Below are positions 17,721-25,890 of a DNA stretch of 64,000 nt, one piece after another. This DNA comes from Spirochaetales bacterium. Its GTDB lineage: Bacteria > Spirochaetota > Spirochaetia > SZUA-6 > RPPD01. Positions within the stretch are counted from its first letter, which is position 1. Every line of letters begins with the position of its first letter. A program made the position numbers and the translations under genes. The stretch lies in contig JAFGGG010000004.1 in the NCBI GenBank assembly GCA_016930675.1, forward strand, positions 1 through 64,000. Reading direction: 5' to 3'. The notes beneath the pieces are model-generated. The model was not told where the DNA came from, made no database searches, and saw nothing but the letters and a program-made list of their open reading frames with translations.

Positions 17721-18733
17721 AGATCAGTGCTGCCGGGAGGAAAAAAGACCAGGGTAAGCGCGATATATACCGCATAGAGTGATAGCAGCACCATGCCCTT
17801 CCATTTTGTCAGTCTGAAACCCATGGCAGCAAACACAAGCAGAACGACATTGATAAAAATCATAAAGGGAAACATAAATATGATTTCTTGCTGCTCGATG
17901 ACAAGAGGTTTGGCTAAAGCCGCGGCCCCGATGATCCATAACAGATTAAGAATATTGGCGCCGATGATATCACCGAACGCGATATCGCCATGACCCTTTT
18001 TACAGGCCACAATACAGGTGGCAACCTCGGGTAGTGAAGTGCCCAGGGCGATAACCGTGAGTCCGATAAAGATCTCCGGTACTTTGATGATATAGGCGAT
18101 ATTTACCGCTGATTCTATCAGGATCTTGCTGGAGATAACCACACCGACAACTCCGATCCCGAACAGGGTTATGTGTTTGCCGAGCCCTCCGGAATGCTTG
18201 TGCTCTATAATCTCTTCTTCCATCTCGCTCATGATTTTTTGTTTGTGTCTTTTTTGATATATAACGAGCACTGTCAGATATATTATAAGCAGACAGATAA
18301 GCAGCATGCCTTCCAGCCGGGTAATATCGTTTCCCAGGATGCTCATGCCGAAGGTAATGAATGAGACAGCGATGAGAAATATGCCTATACCTTTTAACAA
18401 ACGCTGCGGCACTTTAATAACATGGGGGGCTGCCAGGATGCCCAAAGCCAAGGCAAGAGCATTGTCGGCGATGACCGATCCCACCGCATTGCCTAGGGCG
18501 ATTTTATTGCGTCCGATTATCGAAGATAAAAAAGATACCGTAAATTCGGGCATGGTGGTGGCAAAGCTGACTAGAATGATACCGATAATGATTTTGGGTA
18601 CATTCAGAATGGCGGCTAAACCCACCGCTCCGTCCACGAGCCAGTCGGCCGTCTTTGAAATTACGATAAAGCAGAGGATTAAAAAGCCTGCGTTCACAAA
18701 AATATTATCAGCAAAAGGGATTATATTGATCAT
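17717..18733 (-). CDS. calcium/sodium antiporter (CaCA family)
   Basis: A 338-residue YrbG-type cation exchanger with two inverted alpha repeats. The first has TMPEFTVSF and GNAVGSVIADNALALALG near residues 60-95. The second has ALGTSLPEVATCIVACKKG and FGDIIGANILNLLWIIG near 228-262. Ten or so membrane segments; an acidic/His-rich cytoplasmic loop (MEEEIIEHKHSG) separates the halves. It exchanges Ca2+ (or K+) for Na+ or H+. It is a single-gene unit with no strong ribosome binding site. Confidence 0.9.
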   Translation of the reverse strand: MINIIPFADNIFVNAGFLILCFIVISKTADWLVDGAVGLAAILNVPKIIIGIILVSFATTMPEFTVSFLSSIIGRNKIALGNAVGSVIADNALALALGILAAPHVIKVPQRLLKGIGIFLIAVSFITFGMSILGNDITRLEGMLLICLLIIYLTVLVIYQKRHKQKIMSEMEEEIIEHKHSGGLGKHITLFGIGVVGVVISSKILIESAVNIAYIIKVPEIFIGLTVIALGTSLPEVATCIVACKKGHGDIAFGDIIGANILNLLWIIGAAALAKPLVIEQQEIIFMFPFMIFINVVLLVFAAMGFRLTKWKGMVLLSLYAVYIALTLVFFPPGSTDL

Positions 18734-18791
18734 CTAGTAATATCTTCCATACAATCTGCCTGTTTAGTGATTATTTAATATACTTAAAATA

Positions 18792-18822
18792 ACAAAGCCC
18801 CGGTTTAAAACCAGGGCTTTGT
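18792..18822 (-). terminator. intrinsic terminator of the ferritin-like gene
   Basis: A hairpin with 9-bp outer arms, ACAAAGCCC and GGGCTTTGT, and an inner GGTT/AACC stem. Reading on the minus strand it is followed by TTATTTTAA. It lies 20 bp beyond the stop of the ferritin-like gene at 18843. Confidence 0.75.
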
Positions 18823-18842
18823 CATTATCCAATCATCTTGTT

Positions 18843-19334
18843 TTATGAAACCGCTGTTTGCATGTCTTCAAGAATGGCTTCCAAATCTTCTTCATGCTCA
18901 ACTTCTTCCGTCATTATTTCGATTGCCATATTATACGTAACGGGGTCTTTTCCCTTAACAAAATCTGAAAGCTTTTTATATACTTCGATTGCGCACTGCT
19001 CTCCCTTAATATTTTGTTGCAAAAGTTTCTTCGTATTGGGATCTGAGGGCGTATCATAACCGCAGTTGGTCTGCTCATACCATGCTTTGGGTTCTAAGAG
19101 AGGTGTGCCACCCAATTGATTGATGCGTTCTACGAGCATGCCCGCATGCTTCAGCTCTTCATTCGCGTGTTCCATCAGCTCTTCAGCTACTATACCTCTC
19201 ATTCTGCCTTTGGCAACCTGTGAGCCGATCCAATATTGATAATAGGCGAGCCACTCATCTGCCAAAGCTTTATTTAATAAACCGATAAGCTCCTTTATAT
19301 CAACACCAACAATTTCCGTACCTTTTGTACCCAT
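18843..19334 (-). CDS. Dps-like ferritin (thioferritin type)
   Basis: A 163-residue ferritin-like four-helix protein. Diiron ligand motifs are DEWLAYYQYW near residue 25, EELMEHANEELKHA near 52, GEQCAIEVY near 110 and TEEVEHEEDL near 142. Two cysteines (in NCGYD and GEQCA) lie next to the ligand helices, as in the Dps-like proteins called thioferritins. Members store iron using peroxide and protect against oxidative stress. Strong ribosome binding site AAAGGAGG and its own terminator indicate a single-gene unit. A second, more divergent member lies at 39154. Confidence 0.85.
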   Translation of the reverse strand: MGTKGTEIVGVDIKELIGLLNKALADEWLAYYQYWIGSQVAKGRMRGIVAEELMEHANEELKHAGMLVERINQLGGTPLLEPKAWYEQTNCGYDTPSDPNTKKLLQQNIKGEQCAIEVYKKLSDFVKGKDPVTYNMAIEIMTEEVEHEEDLEAILEDMQTAVS

Positions 19335-19376
19335 GACAATCCTCCTTTAATAAATTGAATTAAATTCCTACACATA

Positions 19377-19410
19377 ATTTGCTTAGTGCGATAAATCACA
19401 ATAAGCAAAT
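19377..19410. repeat. inverted repeat upstream of the ferritin-like gene
   Basis: Perfect 9-bp arms ATTTGCTTA and TAAGCAAAT are separated by 16 bases, which can themselves extend the stem (GTG/CAC). The element sits between the last gene of the exporter operon and the ferritin-like gene, both on the minus strand. It could be an operator for the ferritin gene or a transcription terminator for the exporter operon. No T-run follows it on the minus strand, which makes an operator slightly more likely. Confidence 0.4.
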
Positions 19411-19499
19411 ATTGCGCACATTTTTATTATGTGTTCATTATATGTATTTTAGCTTATAACCTCAATACATGAAAAACTAAAATTAAGAAAAAATAAGCA

Positions 19500-20231
19500 T
19501 CATCGAATAGATCGCACATAGCGCTTGAAGAGAAAGATGAGCGGAACCAGATGTACGCAGAGAGCAACGCTCATAATAAGGCTAAGCTGTAAAACAGCTG
19601 TTCCGTTTCTCAAAGCAAGTATGAGTTCTGACGACCAAAAAGGCGGAAATATTCCCCCGATATATTTAAGCGGGACAGGTAGAAGATAGCCCGCTACTGG
19701 ACCTAATAAAACCACTCCCAATGCTTTACCCAGTGCCAGACCTTCGACCTTGTTGTGGGCGAATGTTATCATAGTGAGAAAAAAGAACAGACCCAATAAT
19801 GAACTGAATCCGGCATAAAACAGTACCTGCACGACTGTAAAATATATCAATCCGTTTAAACCAAGCATCAACACCGTAAAAAAGCAAGAAAACAGCAAAG
19901 GAAAGCTTAAGCGGTAACACAGGTAGCCGCTTTTTCTTAACGGAGTTATAAAAAGATAGCTGCTTATCCCGCTGTCGTGTTCATCAAGACTTAAGAACGC
20001 GGTCATAAACCCCCACAGCATGGCGGGCAGCAGAGAGAGAAAAAGGGCGATGAGTACATAATACTCCTCTAAATTGAAGGATACATATGTGCGCAGCAGT
20101 TCCGCGGCCAATGGTACGCCGAAACGCATTACAGCCAGCAGCAGGAGGGGGGCCGCGGAAGCTAATATCAGCAGGGGATCGCGTCCGATATTTTTAAAAT
20201 CCGAGCTTAAAAGGCATATGTATTTCTTCAT
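19500..20231 (-). CDS. ABC-2 type exporter permease
   Basis: A 243-residue membrane protein with about six hydrophobic segments. An SLDEHDSGISSYLFITPL block near residue 80 is typical of ABC-2 permeases related to fluoroquinolone-type export systems. It is the last gene of a four-gene operon (tetR, ATPase, permease, permease) and overlaps the previous permease by 4 bp. It likely forms a heterodimeric channel with the product of the 20228 gene. Substrate unknown. Confidence 0.8.
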   Translation of the reverse strand: MKKYICLLSSDFKNIGRDPLLILASAAPLLLLAVMRFGVPLAAELLRTYVSFNLEEYYVLIALFLSLLPAMLWGFMTAFLSLDEHDSGISSYLFITPLRKSGYLCYRLSFPLLFSCFFTVLMLGLNGLIYFTVVQVLFYAGFSSLLGLFFFLTMITFAHNKVEGLALGKALGVVLLGPVAGYLLPVPLKYIGGIFPPFWSSELILALRNGTAVLQLSLIMSVALCVHLVPLIFLFKRYVRSIR

Positions 20232-20962
20232 GTTCGAGCTCCTTTTTTACGCTTTGACCGGTAAAAGCGTAAAAAAGATATGTGACTGTAAATAACTTTG
20301 TACAGAGCGAGATAAGCCAACACAAAAAACAGTATGTTCCACAGGAACAGCCCGATAATGCTCCATAGGTGGATCGGAGTAGCGTAGATCCCTGATTTAA
20401 TGAGCATAAATATGGCTGTAAGAGGAAAGATGGTAAAAATCTCATAAGGAGTCCACTGTAAAAAATAGGCGGCGCTGGGAACAATCAGGATCGCAAAACA
20501 GAAACTCAGGGCGAAATATTGATTGAGGCTTTTGGCTATGGTTCCCACAACCAGTCCGAAGAGGGTATAAAGTATACTTGAGAATGTGATTGTAAAAAAG
20601 AATAGTAATCCATTCTGCGGTACCTGCAGGGCGGTGGCTTGGATTATCAGGCTTGAAACAACGCTTAACAAGGAAAAAGAAATAACCTTCGCCAGAATAT
20701 ACTCGCAAAGACGCAGCGGGGTGATGGCTGCGTTGTTAAGCAGGTCCTGTTTTTTTTCCAGCAAAAGCACTCCGCCGATAAAGAAAAAACCGAGAACGGA
20801 TGTGTCGGTGAGAATAAAAAACAGGGCCACAAACTGTTTAAAAGCCAAGGGGATGAAGACAATAATCAGGCAAAAAATCAGCGTAACAAACAGGTATGCA
20901 TAGTAAAATCCGTGACGAAACTGGAAAGTAATATCCATTTTCAGCTGGTTCCATATTCTCAT
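20228..20962 (-). CDS. ABC-2 type exporter permease
   Basis: A 244-residue membrane protein with six hydrophobic segments and an EKKQDLLNNAAITPLRLCEYI block near residue 70, as in ABC-2 permeases. It overlaps the ATPase gene upstream and the second permease downstream by 4 bases each, so the three are translationally coupled. It is the partner of the 19500 permease. Confidence 0.8.
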   Translation of the reverse strand: MRIWNQLKMDITFQFRHGFYYAYLFVTLIFCLIIVFIPLAFKQFVALFFILTDTSVLGFFFIGGVLLLEKKQDLLNNAAITPLRLCEYILAKVISFSLLSVVSSLIIQATALQVPQNGLLFFFTITFSSILYTLFGLVVGTIAKSLNQYFALSFCFAILIVPSAAYFLQWTPYEIFTIFPLTAIFMLIKSGIYATPIHLWSIIGLFLWNILFFVLAYLALYKVIYSHISFLRFYRSKRKKGART

Positions 20963-21813
20963 ACCAGCCTCCTGCCGGTTACTTTTATAAACACATCGTC
21001 CAAACGGGCTTCCTCCGAATGAATTGTCTCTATCGGGTATGTGTTTAAAACGCGGAGATACTCCTTGTTTTTCCCCAGTCCTTTTAAAGCGAAGGTGGCG
21101 CTGTGCAGGCTGCCGTGTTTTTTATACTCCACCTTAACGGATTTTTTGCCGTACTTTAGTTTCAGGTTTCTGGGAGAATCGATCAGGCTTATGTTTCCGT
21201 CCACTAAAAAGGCCAGCTTGTCGCATAAATCCTCGGCCACTGTCATGTTGTGCGTGGTAAGGAAGATGGTTTTGCCTTTGCTTTTTAGATCCAGGATAAT
21301 GTCCATAATACCTCTGGCATTAGCGGGATCCAGTCCGCTGGTCGGCTCGTCAAGAAAAAACAGATCGGGATTATGTTGCAGTGCGCGGATGAAATTTAGT
21401 CTTATTTTCATACCCTTGGAAAACTTATCCACACGCGTATGTGCATCATGCTGCAGGCCCACCATGGAGAGCAGCAGCAGAGGGTCCAGACCGGTGTTTT
21501 TGTATAATCCTTTAAAAAAGTTCAGATTCTCAATTGCTGTAAACTTCTCATAAAGGTTGGGGACTTCAAAGGATACGCCCAGATTTTCATAAAAATCCTT
21601 GTTCACTCTGTTTGCTTCTTGATGCAGGACGTTAACCTTGCCCCGATAATTTTTTAAGAGTCCGATAAGAATTTTTACGGTGGTGCTTTTACCCGCACCG
21701 CTGGGTCCTACAAAACCGAAAATCTCAGCCTTGTTCACCTTAAAGCAAAGATTGTGTAAGGTGTTCTCTCGGTTCTTCGGATATGTAAAGTTAAGTTCTG
21801 AAACATGGATCAT
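20959..21813 (-). CDS. ABC exporter ATP-binding protein
   Basis: A 284-residue ATPase. Walker A is GPSGAGKST near residue 36, the signature is the variant FSKGMKIRL, Walker B is LFFLDEPTSGLD and the switch histidine sits in TTHNM. A C-terminal ~70-residue tail ends EARLDDVFIKVTGRRLV, as in drug-exporter ATPases. It energises the two downstream permeases. It starts 3 bp after tetR and has ribosome binding site AAAAGGAG. Confidence 0.9.
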   Translation of the reverse strand: MIHVSELNFTYPKNRENTLHNLCFKVNKAEIFGFVGPSGAGKSTTVKILIGLLKNYRGKVNVLHQEANRVNKDFYENLGVSFEVPNLYEKFTAIENLNFFKGLYKNTGLDPLLLLSMVGLQHDAHTRVDKFSKGMKIRLNFIRALQHNPDLFFLDEPTSGLDPANARGIMDIILDLKSKGKTIFLTTHNMTVAEDLCDKLAFLVDGNISLIDSPRNLKLKYGKKSVKVEYKKHGSLHSATFALKGLGKNKEYLRVLNTYPIETIHSEEARLDDVFIKVTGRRLV

Positions 21814-21816
21814 TCA

Positions 21817-22443
21817 TTACTCCTTTTGTCGCGGTTTAAATCTGCTTTCAGTCAGCAGGCCGTCTGCTATAAGTTCTATGAGCAGATTAAGCTGTTTAAA
21901 AAAACTCGGACCGATTTCGCTTTTATGGATGGCCAGAAAAAATATGGTCTGTAAAAGAGCGCTGGCCGTGGCAATATCCGTTGTTGTCAACTGCTTATGC
22001 TTTGCAGCCTCTGTAAGGAAATCCATATAAAATTTGTTATGCTCACGAATATGTGCTGAAAGCCCCTGCTCGGGAATATTTCTGGTCAAATAGGCGATTT
22101 CCTCCGGATTGAACAGTGTTTTTACAATGGGATTTTTCTCGATGGCTTTAAGCTGGATTTGTAATGTGTTCTTCAGTCTTTGCTTATAGGACGTACTTTT
22201 ATCGGTGAGAATTTGATTAAGCAGCGGACGCGACTCACTTTCCAATGTATCCAAAGCCGCCATAAACAGGGCTTCCTTTGAAGGAAAGAATGAATAGAAT
22301 GTTCCTTTGGCAATACCCGCCTGACGGGTGATGTCTTCCACCCGTGATTTCCTGATTCCGTATTCGGAAAAGATCTTGAATCCTATGCCGATTAATTTTT
22401 TTCGCATTGCTTGTTTCTGTTCTCCGGTAAATACTTTGGGCAT
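21817..22443 (-). CDS. TetR-family transcriptional regulator
   Basis: A 208-residue regulator. The N-terminal helix-turn-helix covers residues ~10-55 (IKIFSEYGIRKSRV-like segment, then GIAKGTFYSFFPSKEAL). A helical ligand-binding domain follows. It is the first gene of the exporter operon, with a TetR-type palindrome between its promoter and its start, so it should repress itself and the exporter and release on binding a toxic ligand. Confidence 0.9.
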   Translation of the reverse strand: MPKVFTGEQKQAMRKKLIGIGFKIFSEYGIRKSRVEDITRQAGIAKGTFYSFFPSKEALFMAALDTLESESRPLLNQILTDKSTSYKQRLKNTLQIQLKAIEKNPIVKTLFNPEEIAYLTRNIPEQGLSAHIREHNKFYMDFLTEAAKHKQLTTTDIATASALLQTIFFLAIHKSEIGPSFFKQLNLLIELIADGLLTESRFKPRQKE

Positions 22444-22467
22444 GGCAACTATCCTATAAAATGACTA

Positions 22468-22494
22468 AATGACTAAAAATAATATTTAGTCATT
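22468..22494 (-). promoter_or_regulatory. TetR operator
   Basis: Arms AATGACTAAA (22468-22477) and TTTAGTCATT (22485-22494) form a perfect inverted repeat with a 7-base spacer. An extra direct copy of ATGACTAAA occurs at 22461-22469. It lies immediately downstream of the tetR -10 element, the usual position for autorepression. Confidence 0.8.
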
Positions 22495-22497
22495 ATA

Positions 22498-22526
22498 AAT
22501 ATAGTATAAATTTAAAGATTGGTCAA
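22498..22526 (-). promoter_or_regulatory. promoter of the tetR-ABC exporter operon
   Basis: On the minus strand, TTGACC (22526-22521) and TATATT (22503-22498) are separated by 17 bases. The predicted start of transcription falls inside the adjoining palindrome at 22468-22494. Confidence 0.7.
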
Positions 22527-22640
22527 GGAATCATTTAAAGTCTTATAGCATTATTCTAAACCGTTAATTTAGACATTATTGTTTTCTTGATAAAGCTCTC
22601 ATCTCTTTACGCGTGCATGAGTACTGTAGTATAATAAAAC

Positions 22641-22942
22641 ATGAAGAAGATTATTATTTTATCAATCTTTCTTCAATTGTGTATTTATCTCCTTGGCGAC
22701 CTTTCTGCCGGGGAAAAGGATTCATCAGCCCAAACGGTTATTTTCCAAACTGATTTGAGGCATCCATAAAAGGACAGGGAACGGCTTTCATTGATTATGA
22801 GAAAAGCGATCCCGAATGGATAGGCAAGATTGATAATAAAACGGGGAAACTGCAGTTTGATTTCACCTCTGATTCTCCGCCTGTTCAATGTAAATATGGG
22901 AAATATGAAATTACGTTGAGTTTTAGCAGCCCGAATATCTAA
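22641..22942 (+). pseudogene. frameshifted small secreted protein
   Basis: An ATG at 22641 opens a 42-codon frame with a clear signal peptide (KKIIILSIFLQLCIYLLGDLS) that stops at 22769. A second frame (-1) opens inside the same 15 bases, after a TGA at 22751-22753. It runs to a TAA at 22942 with coherent protein-like sequence (FIDYEKSDPEWIGKIDN, then DFTSDSPPVQCKYGKYEI). One indel near 22754-22768 would join them into a secreted protein of about 100 residues. The family is not recognised. Either a recent pseudogene or an assembly indel. Confidence 0.55.
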
Positions 22943-22963
22943 GGACGGTATGCATTTATAATT

Positions 22964-23452
22964 ATGGGGATTGAAAACAGTAGATTGAAAACAGATCATC
23001 AGGTGTTCCGCGCCGGAGTAGGAGCTGTCATTAACAATGGCCAGGGTAGGCTTTTGGTTTTGGAACGAAATGATATCAAGGGTGCCTGGCAGTTTCCGCA
23101 AGGAGGGCTTAGGCAGGCTGAGGAACCGGACCGGGCCGTGTATCGTGAAATTCAGGAAGAAACCGGTTTGACACAGGCTGATATTATATTATTAGCAAGG
23201 GCCTCGGGCCTGCTGGCCTATGAGTTGCCCCCGCATTGCCGCACGGAAAAAACAGGCAGGGGACAGGTGCACTACTGGTATCTGTTTACGTTAAGGGCAG
23301 ATGAAATAAAGATAACGCTGGGGGATAAAAAGGAATTCAAGGCCTGGCAGTGGGTGTCATGGGATGAGTTGTTGCGCCTGGCAGTTGATTTTCGGAAACC
23401 GGTGTATAAAAAACTGAGGCAAGAGTTCAGCGGACTCATCGCAGAAGAATAA
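22964..23452 (+). CDS. Nudix hydrolase, RppH-like
   Basis: A 162-residue Nudix protein. The Nudix box runs from GGLRQAEE near residue 47 to REIQEETGL near 61, matching Gx5Ex7REUxEExGU. The N-terminal FRAGVGAVI and WQFPQGGL context and the C-terminal WQWVSWDEL resemble RppH/dinucleoside polyphosphate hydrolases. It probably removes pyrophosphate from 5'-triphosphate RNA or hydrolyses ApnA. It stands alone on the plus strand between a decayed gene and a convergent lipoprotein gene. Confidence 0.88.
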   Translation: MGIENSRLKTDHQVFRAGVGAVINNGQGRLLVLERNDIKGAWQFPQGGLRQAEEPDRAVYREIQEETGLTQADIILLARASGLLAYELPPHCRTEKTGRGQVHYWYLFTLRADEIKITLGDKKEFKAWQWVSWDELLRLAVDFRKPVYKKLRQEFSGLIAEE

Positions 23453-23483
23453 TACCATATTTTAATTACAGACGCGCGGAGGT

Positions 23484-24362
23484 TTATTGCCTGTGCTGTG
23501 TGATACTCACCCAAAGCCACCAGGCCGCGTAAGCCTTGAGGTTGGCGTTTAAAGGCTGGCTGTGGGCGGAACTGCAGTCATACCAGTCGACGTTTTGGGT
23601 GTGGGTGTTCTGCCATTCCAGCGCCCAGTTGCCGGTTTCGCTACGGGGCGGACTGCCGTCGCCGTCGTAATCGCAGTTATCGTCGGGATACAAATCTCCG
23701 AAATAAGCTCCGTCCGGATTATAGCTTTCAATATCAGCGAAGTCATAGAGGAATTTATCATGTTGCCTGCAGTAGTCGCGTATCTGTTGATTACGCTGAT
23801 GCAGGGTGCCTTCCAAACATTGTCCGTCCAGGTGCCCGGTCATATAAACAAAGGTTACCTGAGGATAATCGATTTCAAGCTGATTCATTAGAGCCAGGTA
23901 GGTGTTGATGCTGGCTGCCGATGCTGTGCTTACCTGTCCGCACCAGGACCAGATCACCACATTCACATCCGCGTTAAGCGGATTATCAAGGTAAGTTCTT
24001 GTCCTGTCCGCCCAGGTAGTAAAATCAGGATTGCCAAGATCTCCGGAAACAAAATAATCATCCACATCAAGTGCGCCGCCTGCGCCTCCCTCGTTCCATG
24101 CGTAAAGCTCACCTTTCCAGGCCGCCAAACCGCTCATTCCGGTTGTAAGCTGGCTGCCGTGAGAGGTATGTCCGTAGGCAATATGAAGGGCAGCCTTGGC
24201 ATCCGCGATAAGCTTAGAAGGAATAAGTGCAATATCGGTACAGGTATGATCTGTCAGCTTGGAAAACTGCGGCGGATAATTGCTTAAGGCGCATGCAATG
24301 CAGAAGAGAAAAAAACATAATACTGAAACAGAGATAGACAAAAATATTAAAGGTCGCTCCAT
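23484..24362 (-). CDS. secreted lipoprotein, possible SGNH-like hydrolase
   Basis: A 292-residue protein. The ATG at 24362 is chosen because a GAGGAA ribosome binding site precedes it. The signal peptide ends in FLFCIAC, so it is a likely lipoprotein. The mature part contains YGHTSHGSQL near residue 65, VVIWSWCGQVS near 140, FVYMTGHLDG near 175, YDFADIESYNPDG near 210 and a C-terminal DCSSAHSQPLNANLKAYAAWWL. The combination of a SHGSQ-type serine and a late SAHS histidine recalls SGNH-like hydrolases, but the family assignment is tentative. Aromatic-rich composition and several cysteines fit an exported enzyme acting on a polymer or ester. Confidence 0.6.
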   Translation of the reverse strand: MERPLIFLSISVSVLCFFLFCIACALSNYPPQFSKLTDHTCTDIALIPSKLIADAKAALHIAYGHTSHGSQLTTGMSGLAAWKGELYAWNEGGAGGALDVDDYFVSGDLGNPDFTTWADRTRTYLDNPLNADVNVVIWSWCGQVSTASAASINTYLALMNQLEIDYPQVTFVYMTGHLDGQCLEGTLHQRNQQIRDYCRQHDKFLYDFADIESYNPDGAYFGDLYPDDNCDYDGDGSPPRSETGNWALEWQNTHTQNVDWYDCSSAHSQPLNANLKAYAAWWLWVSITQHRQ

Positions 24363-24456
24363 CTTTTCCTCATATATAGTATACAGCATATCTCTGTTTT
24401 TAAAATGTTTTACAATAAAAATAAACTCATTTTTAACAATCAGTGAGAAATTTTTG

Positions 24457-24485
24457 TTGACATCTCCTTTGCAGATTATTATACT
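24457..24485 (+). promoter_or_regulatory. padR promoter
   Basis: TTGACA (24457-24462) and TATACT (24480-24485) are separated by 17 bases, a near-consensus sigma-70 promoter. The PadR palindrome starts 3 bases downstream. Confidence 0.8.
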
Positions 24486-24488
24486 ATA

Positions 24489-24514
24489 TTAAATATACAA
24501 TCTTGTATATTTAA
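24489..24514 (+). promoter_or_regulatory. PadR operator 1
   Basis: Arms TTAAATATACAA and TTGTATATTTAA form a perfect 12-bp inverted repeat with a two-base centre (TC). It lies directly at the predicted transcription start of padR. Its core ATATACAA-N2-TTGTATAT recurs at 25082-25099 before the methyltransferase gene. Confidence 0.85.
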
Positions 24515-24524
24515 GAAGGTACTA

Positions 24525-25064
24525 ATGTCAACACGATTGATAATATTGGGCTTATTGCAGAGGAAAAATCTCTATGGATATGAAATTAAGCACATCATAG
24601 AAGAACATATGGGTGATTGGACCTCGGTAGCATTCGGTTCGATTTATTTCGCTTTAGCGCAGCTTGAGAAGGAAAATTTGATACGAAAGATTTCTGAGGA
24701 AAAAAAGGGAAGGCGTCCCGCGCGCAGTATCTATGAAATCAGTGAGTCCGGACGAAAAGAATTTTTAATATTATTAACCGATGTCTGGAAGGAGGCTGAA
24801 CCGCAGTACTTCAGTATCGATGTCGCGCTTTTTTTTATGCGGGCTTTACCTATAGACAAAGTAAAACAGTTTATTGCCCTGCGGGTTAACAAACTGGAAA
24901 AGCTGCACGCATACTTACTTAAGCACAAACAGGAGCAGCTGGCGGATAAAAATATTCCGCGCTTGGCGCAGGCGATTTTCGATCATAGCAGACTGCATAT
25001 GGAAGCGGAATTAGTATGGCTGAAAGATCTGCTGCAAAAGATTGAGGAAGGTGTATATAAGTGA
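24525..25064 (+). CDS. PadR-family transcriptional regulator
   Basis: A 179-residue PadR regulator. The N-terminal winged helix has LILGLLQRKNLYGYEIK near residue 5, FGSIYFALAQLEKENLI near 38 and a GRRPARSIYEISESG wing near 60. A C-terminal helical dimerisation/ligand domain follows. It starts behind AAGAAGG. Operators sit in front of padR itself and of the following methyltransferase gene, so it probably represses both and responds to an unknown ligand. Confidence 0.92.
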   Translation: MSTRLIILGLLQRKNLYGYEIKHIIEEHMGDWTSVAFGSIYFALAQLEKENLIRKISEEKKGRRPARSIYEISESGRKEFLILLTDVWKEAEPQYFSIDVALFFMRALPIDKVKQFIALRVNKLEKLHAYLLKHKQEQLADKNIPRLAQAIFDHSRLHMEAELVWLKDLLQKIEEGVYK

Positions 25065-25081
25065 GGTTTTTATTTAGGGTA

Positions 25082-25099
25082 ATATACAATATTGTATAT
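25082..25099 (+). promoter_or_regulatory. PadR operator 2
   Basis: ATATACAA-TA-TTGTATAT is a perfect 18-bp palindrome, identical in both arms to the core of operator 1. It lies between padR and the methyltransferase gene, 30 bp before its ATG. Confidence 0.85.
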
Positions 25100-25129
25100 A
25101 CAATATAAAATAATATCAATGGAGGTTAT

Positions 25130-25792
25130 ATGGTTAAACAAAGAATAATTGAAACAAATGAAGGCATTCAGGCTGAGTTTGAGGTACAGGCCTTCAATGA
25201 GTTCAGGAGGAGAATGCGCGATAAAGGATTGATAGAAACCGGGCAGGTAATTGAATGCGGTATTCTTCAAGGTTTGGCACTGGAAATAAGTTCGGGTCCG
25301 GGATATGTGGGGTTGGAATGGTTGAAACGTACCCGTGCTACCCGACTTAAAGCGGTGGAGATCAGTCATGCTATGATCGAAGTGGCATCGGATAATGCGC
25401 ATGAATACGGACTTAAGGAGAGAGTCGAATACATAAAGGGAGACGCAGGTTCTCTGCCTTTTGCGGATCGGTTTTTTGAGGGTGTGTTCTCTACCGACGC
25501 GCTGCATGAATGGGCGGAACCGGAAAAGGTGTTTAATGAAATACATCGTGTGCTGAAAAACAAGGGGAGATTCTGTATTTGCGATCTGAGGCGTGATATT
25601 AATCCCCTGCTTGTGATGATCATGAAGCTGCTGGTAAAGCCCAAGTCCATCAAACCCGGATTCATTTCTTCCCTTAACGCAGCTTATACGGTTGAGGAAA
25701 TACAAGACATACTTTCACGGACAAAACTGGCGGGAAGTAACGTTGCAAAAGATGCTTTTGGTCTCAGTATCACGGGAATAAAACAGGAATAA
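25130..25792 (+). CDS. SAM-dependent methyltransferase, class I
   Basis: A 220-residue methyltransferase of the Methyltransf_11/25 type. Motif I-like LEISSGPGYVGLEW is near residue 50, VEISHAMIEVASDNA near 82, KGDAGSLPFADRFFEGVFS near 105 and a VLKNKGRFCICDL strand near 142. It lies under a PadR operator and is followed by a strong terminator, so the regulator and this enzyme form one switchable cassette. The substrate is unknown; methylation-based detoxification is a guess. Confidence 0.88.
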   Translation: MVKQRIIETNEGIQAEFEVQAFNEFRRRMRDKGLIETGQVIECGILQGLALEISSGPGYVGLEWLKRTRATRLKAVEISHAMIEVASDNAHEYGLKERVEYIKGDAGSLPFADRFFEGVFSTDALHEWAEPEKVFNEIHRVLKNKGRFCICDLRRDINPLLVMIMKLLVKPKSIKPGFISSLNAAYTVEEIQDILSRTKLAGSNVAKDAFGLSITGIKQE

Positions 25793-25800
25793 CGATCAGG

Positions 25801-25833
25801 GGGCGGAAAGCGCTGTTCAGCTTCCGCCCTTTT
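25801..25833 (+). terminator. intrinsic terminator after methyltransferase gene
   Basis: The GC-rich hairpin GGGCGGAA (25801-25808)/TTCCGCCC (25822-25829) is followed by TTTT. It begins 9 bp after the stop codon. Confidence 0.85.
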
Positions 25834-25890
25834 GCATGGGTTATTATAAAAAAATTTGCTTTTTGTTCCGGCTTAAAATACACTGATTGT

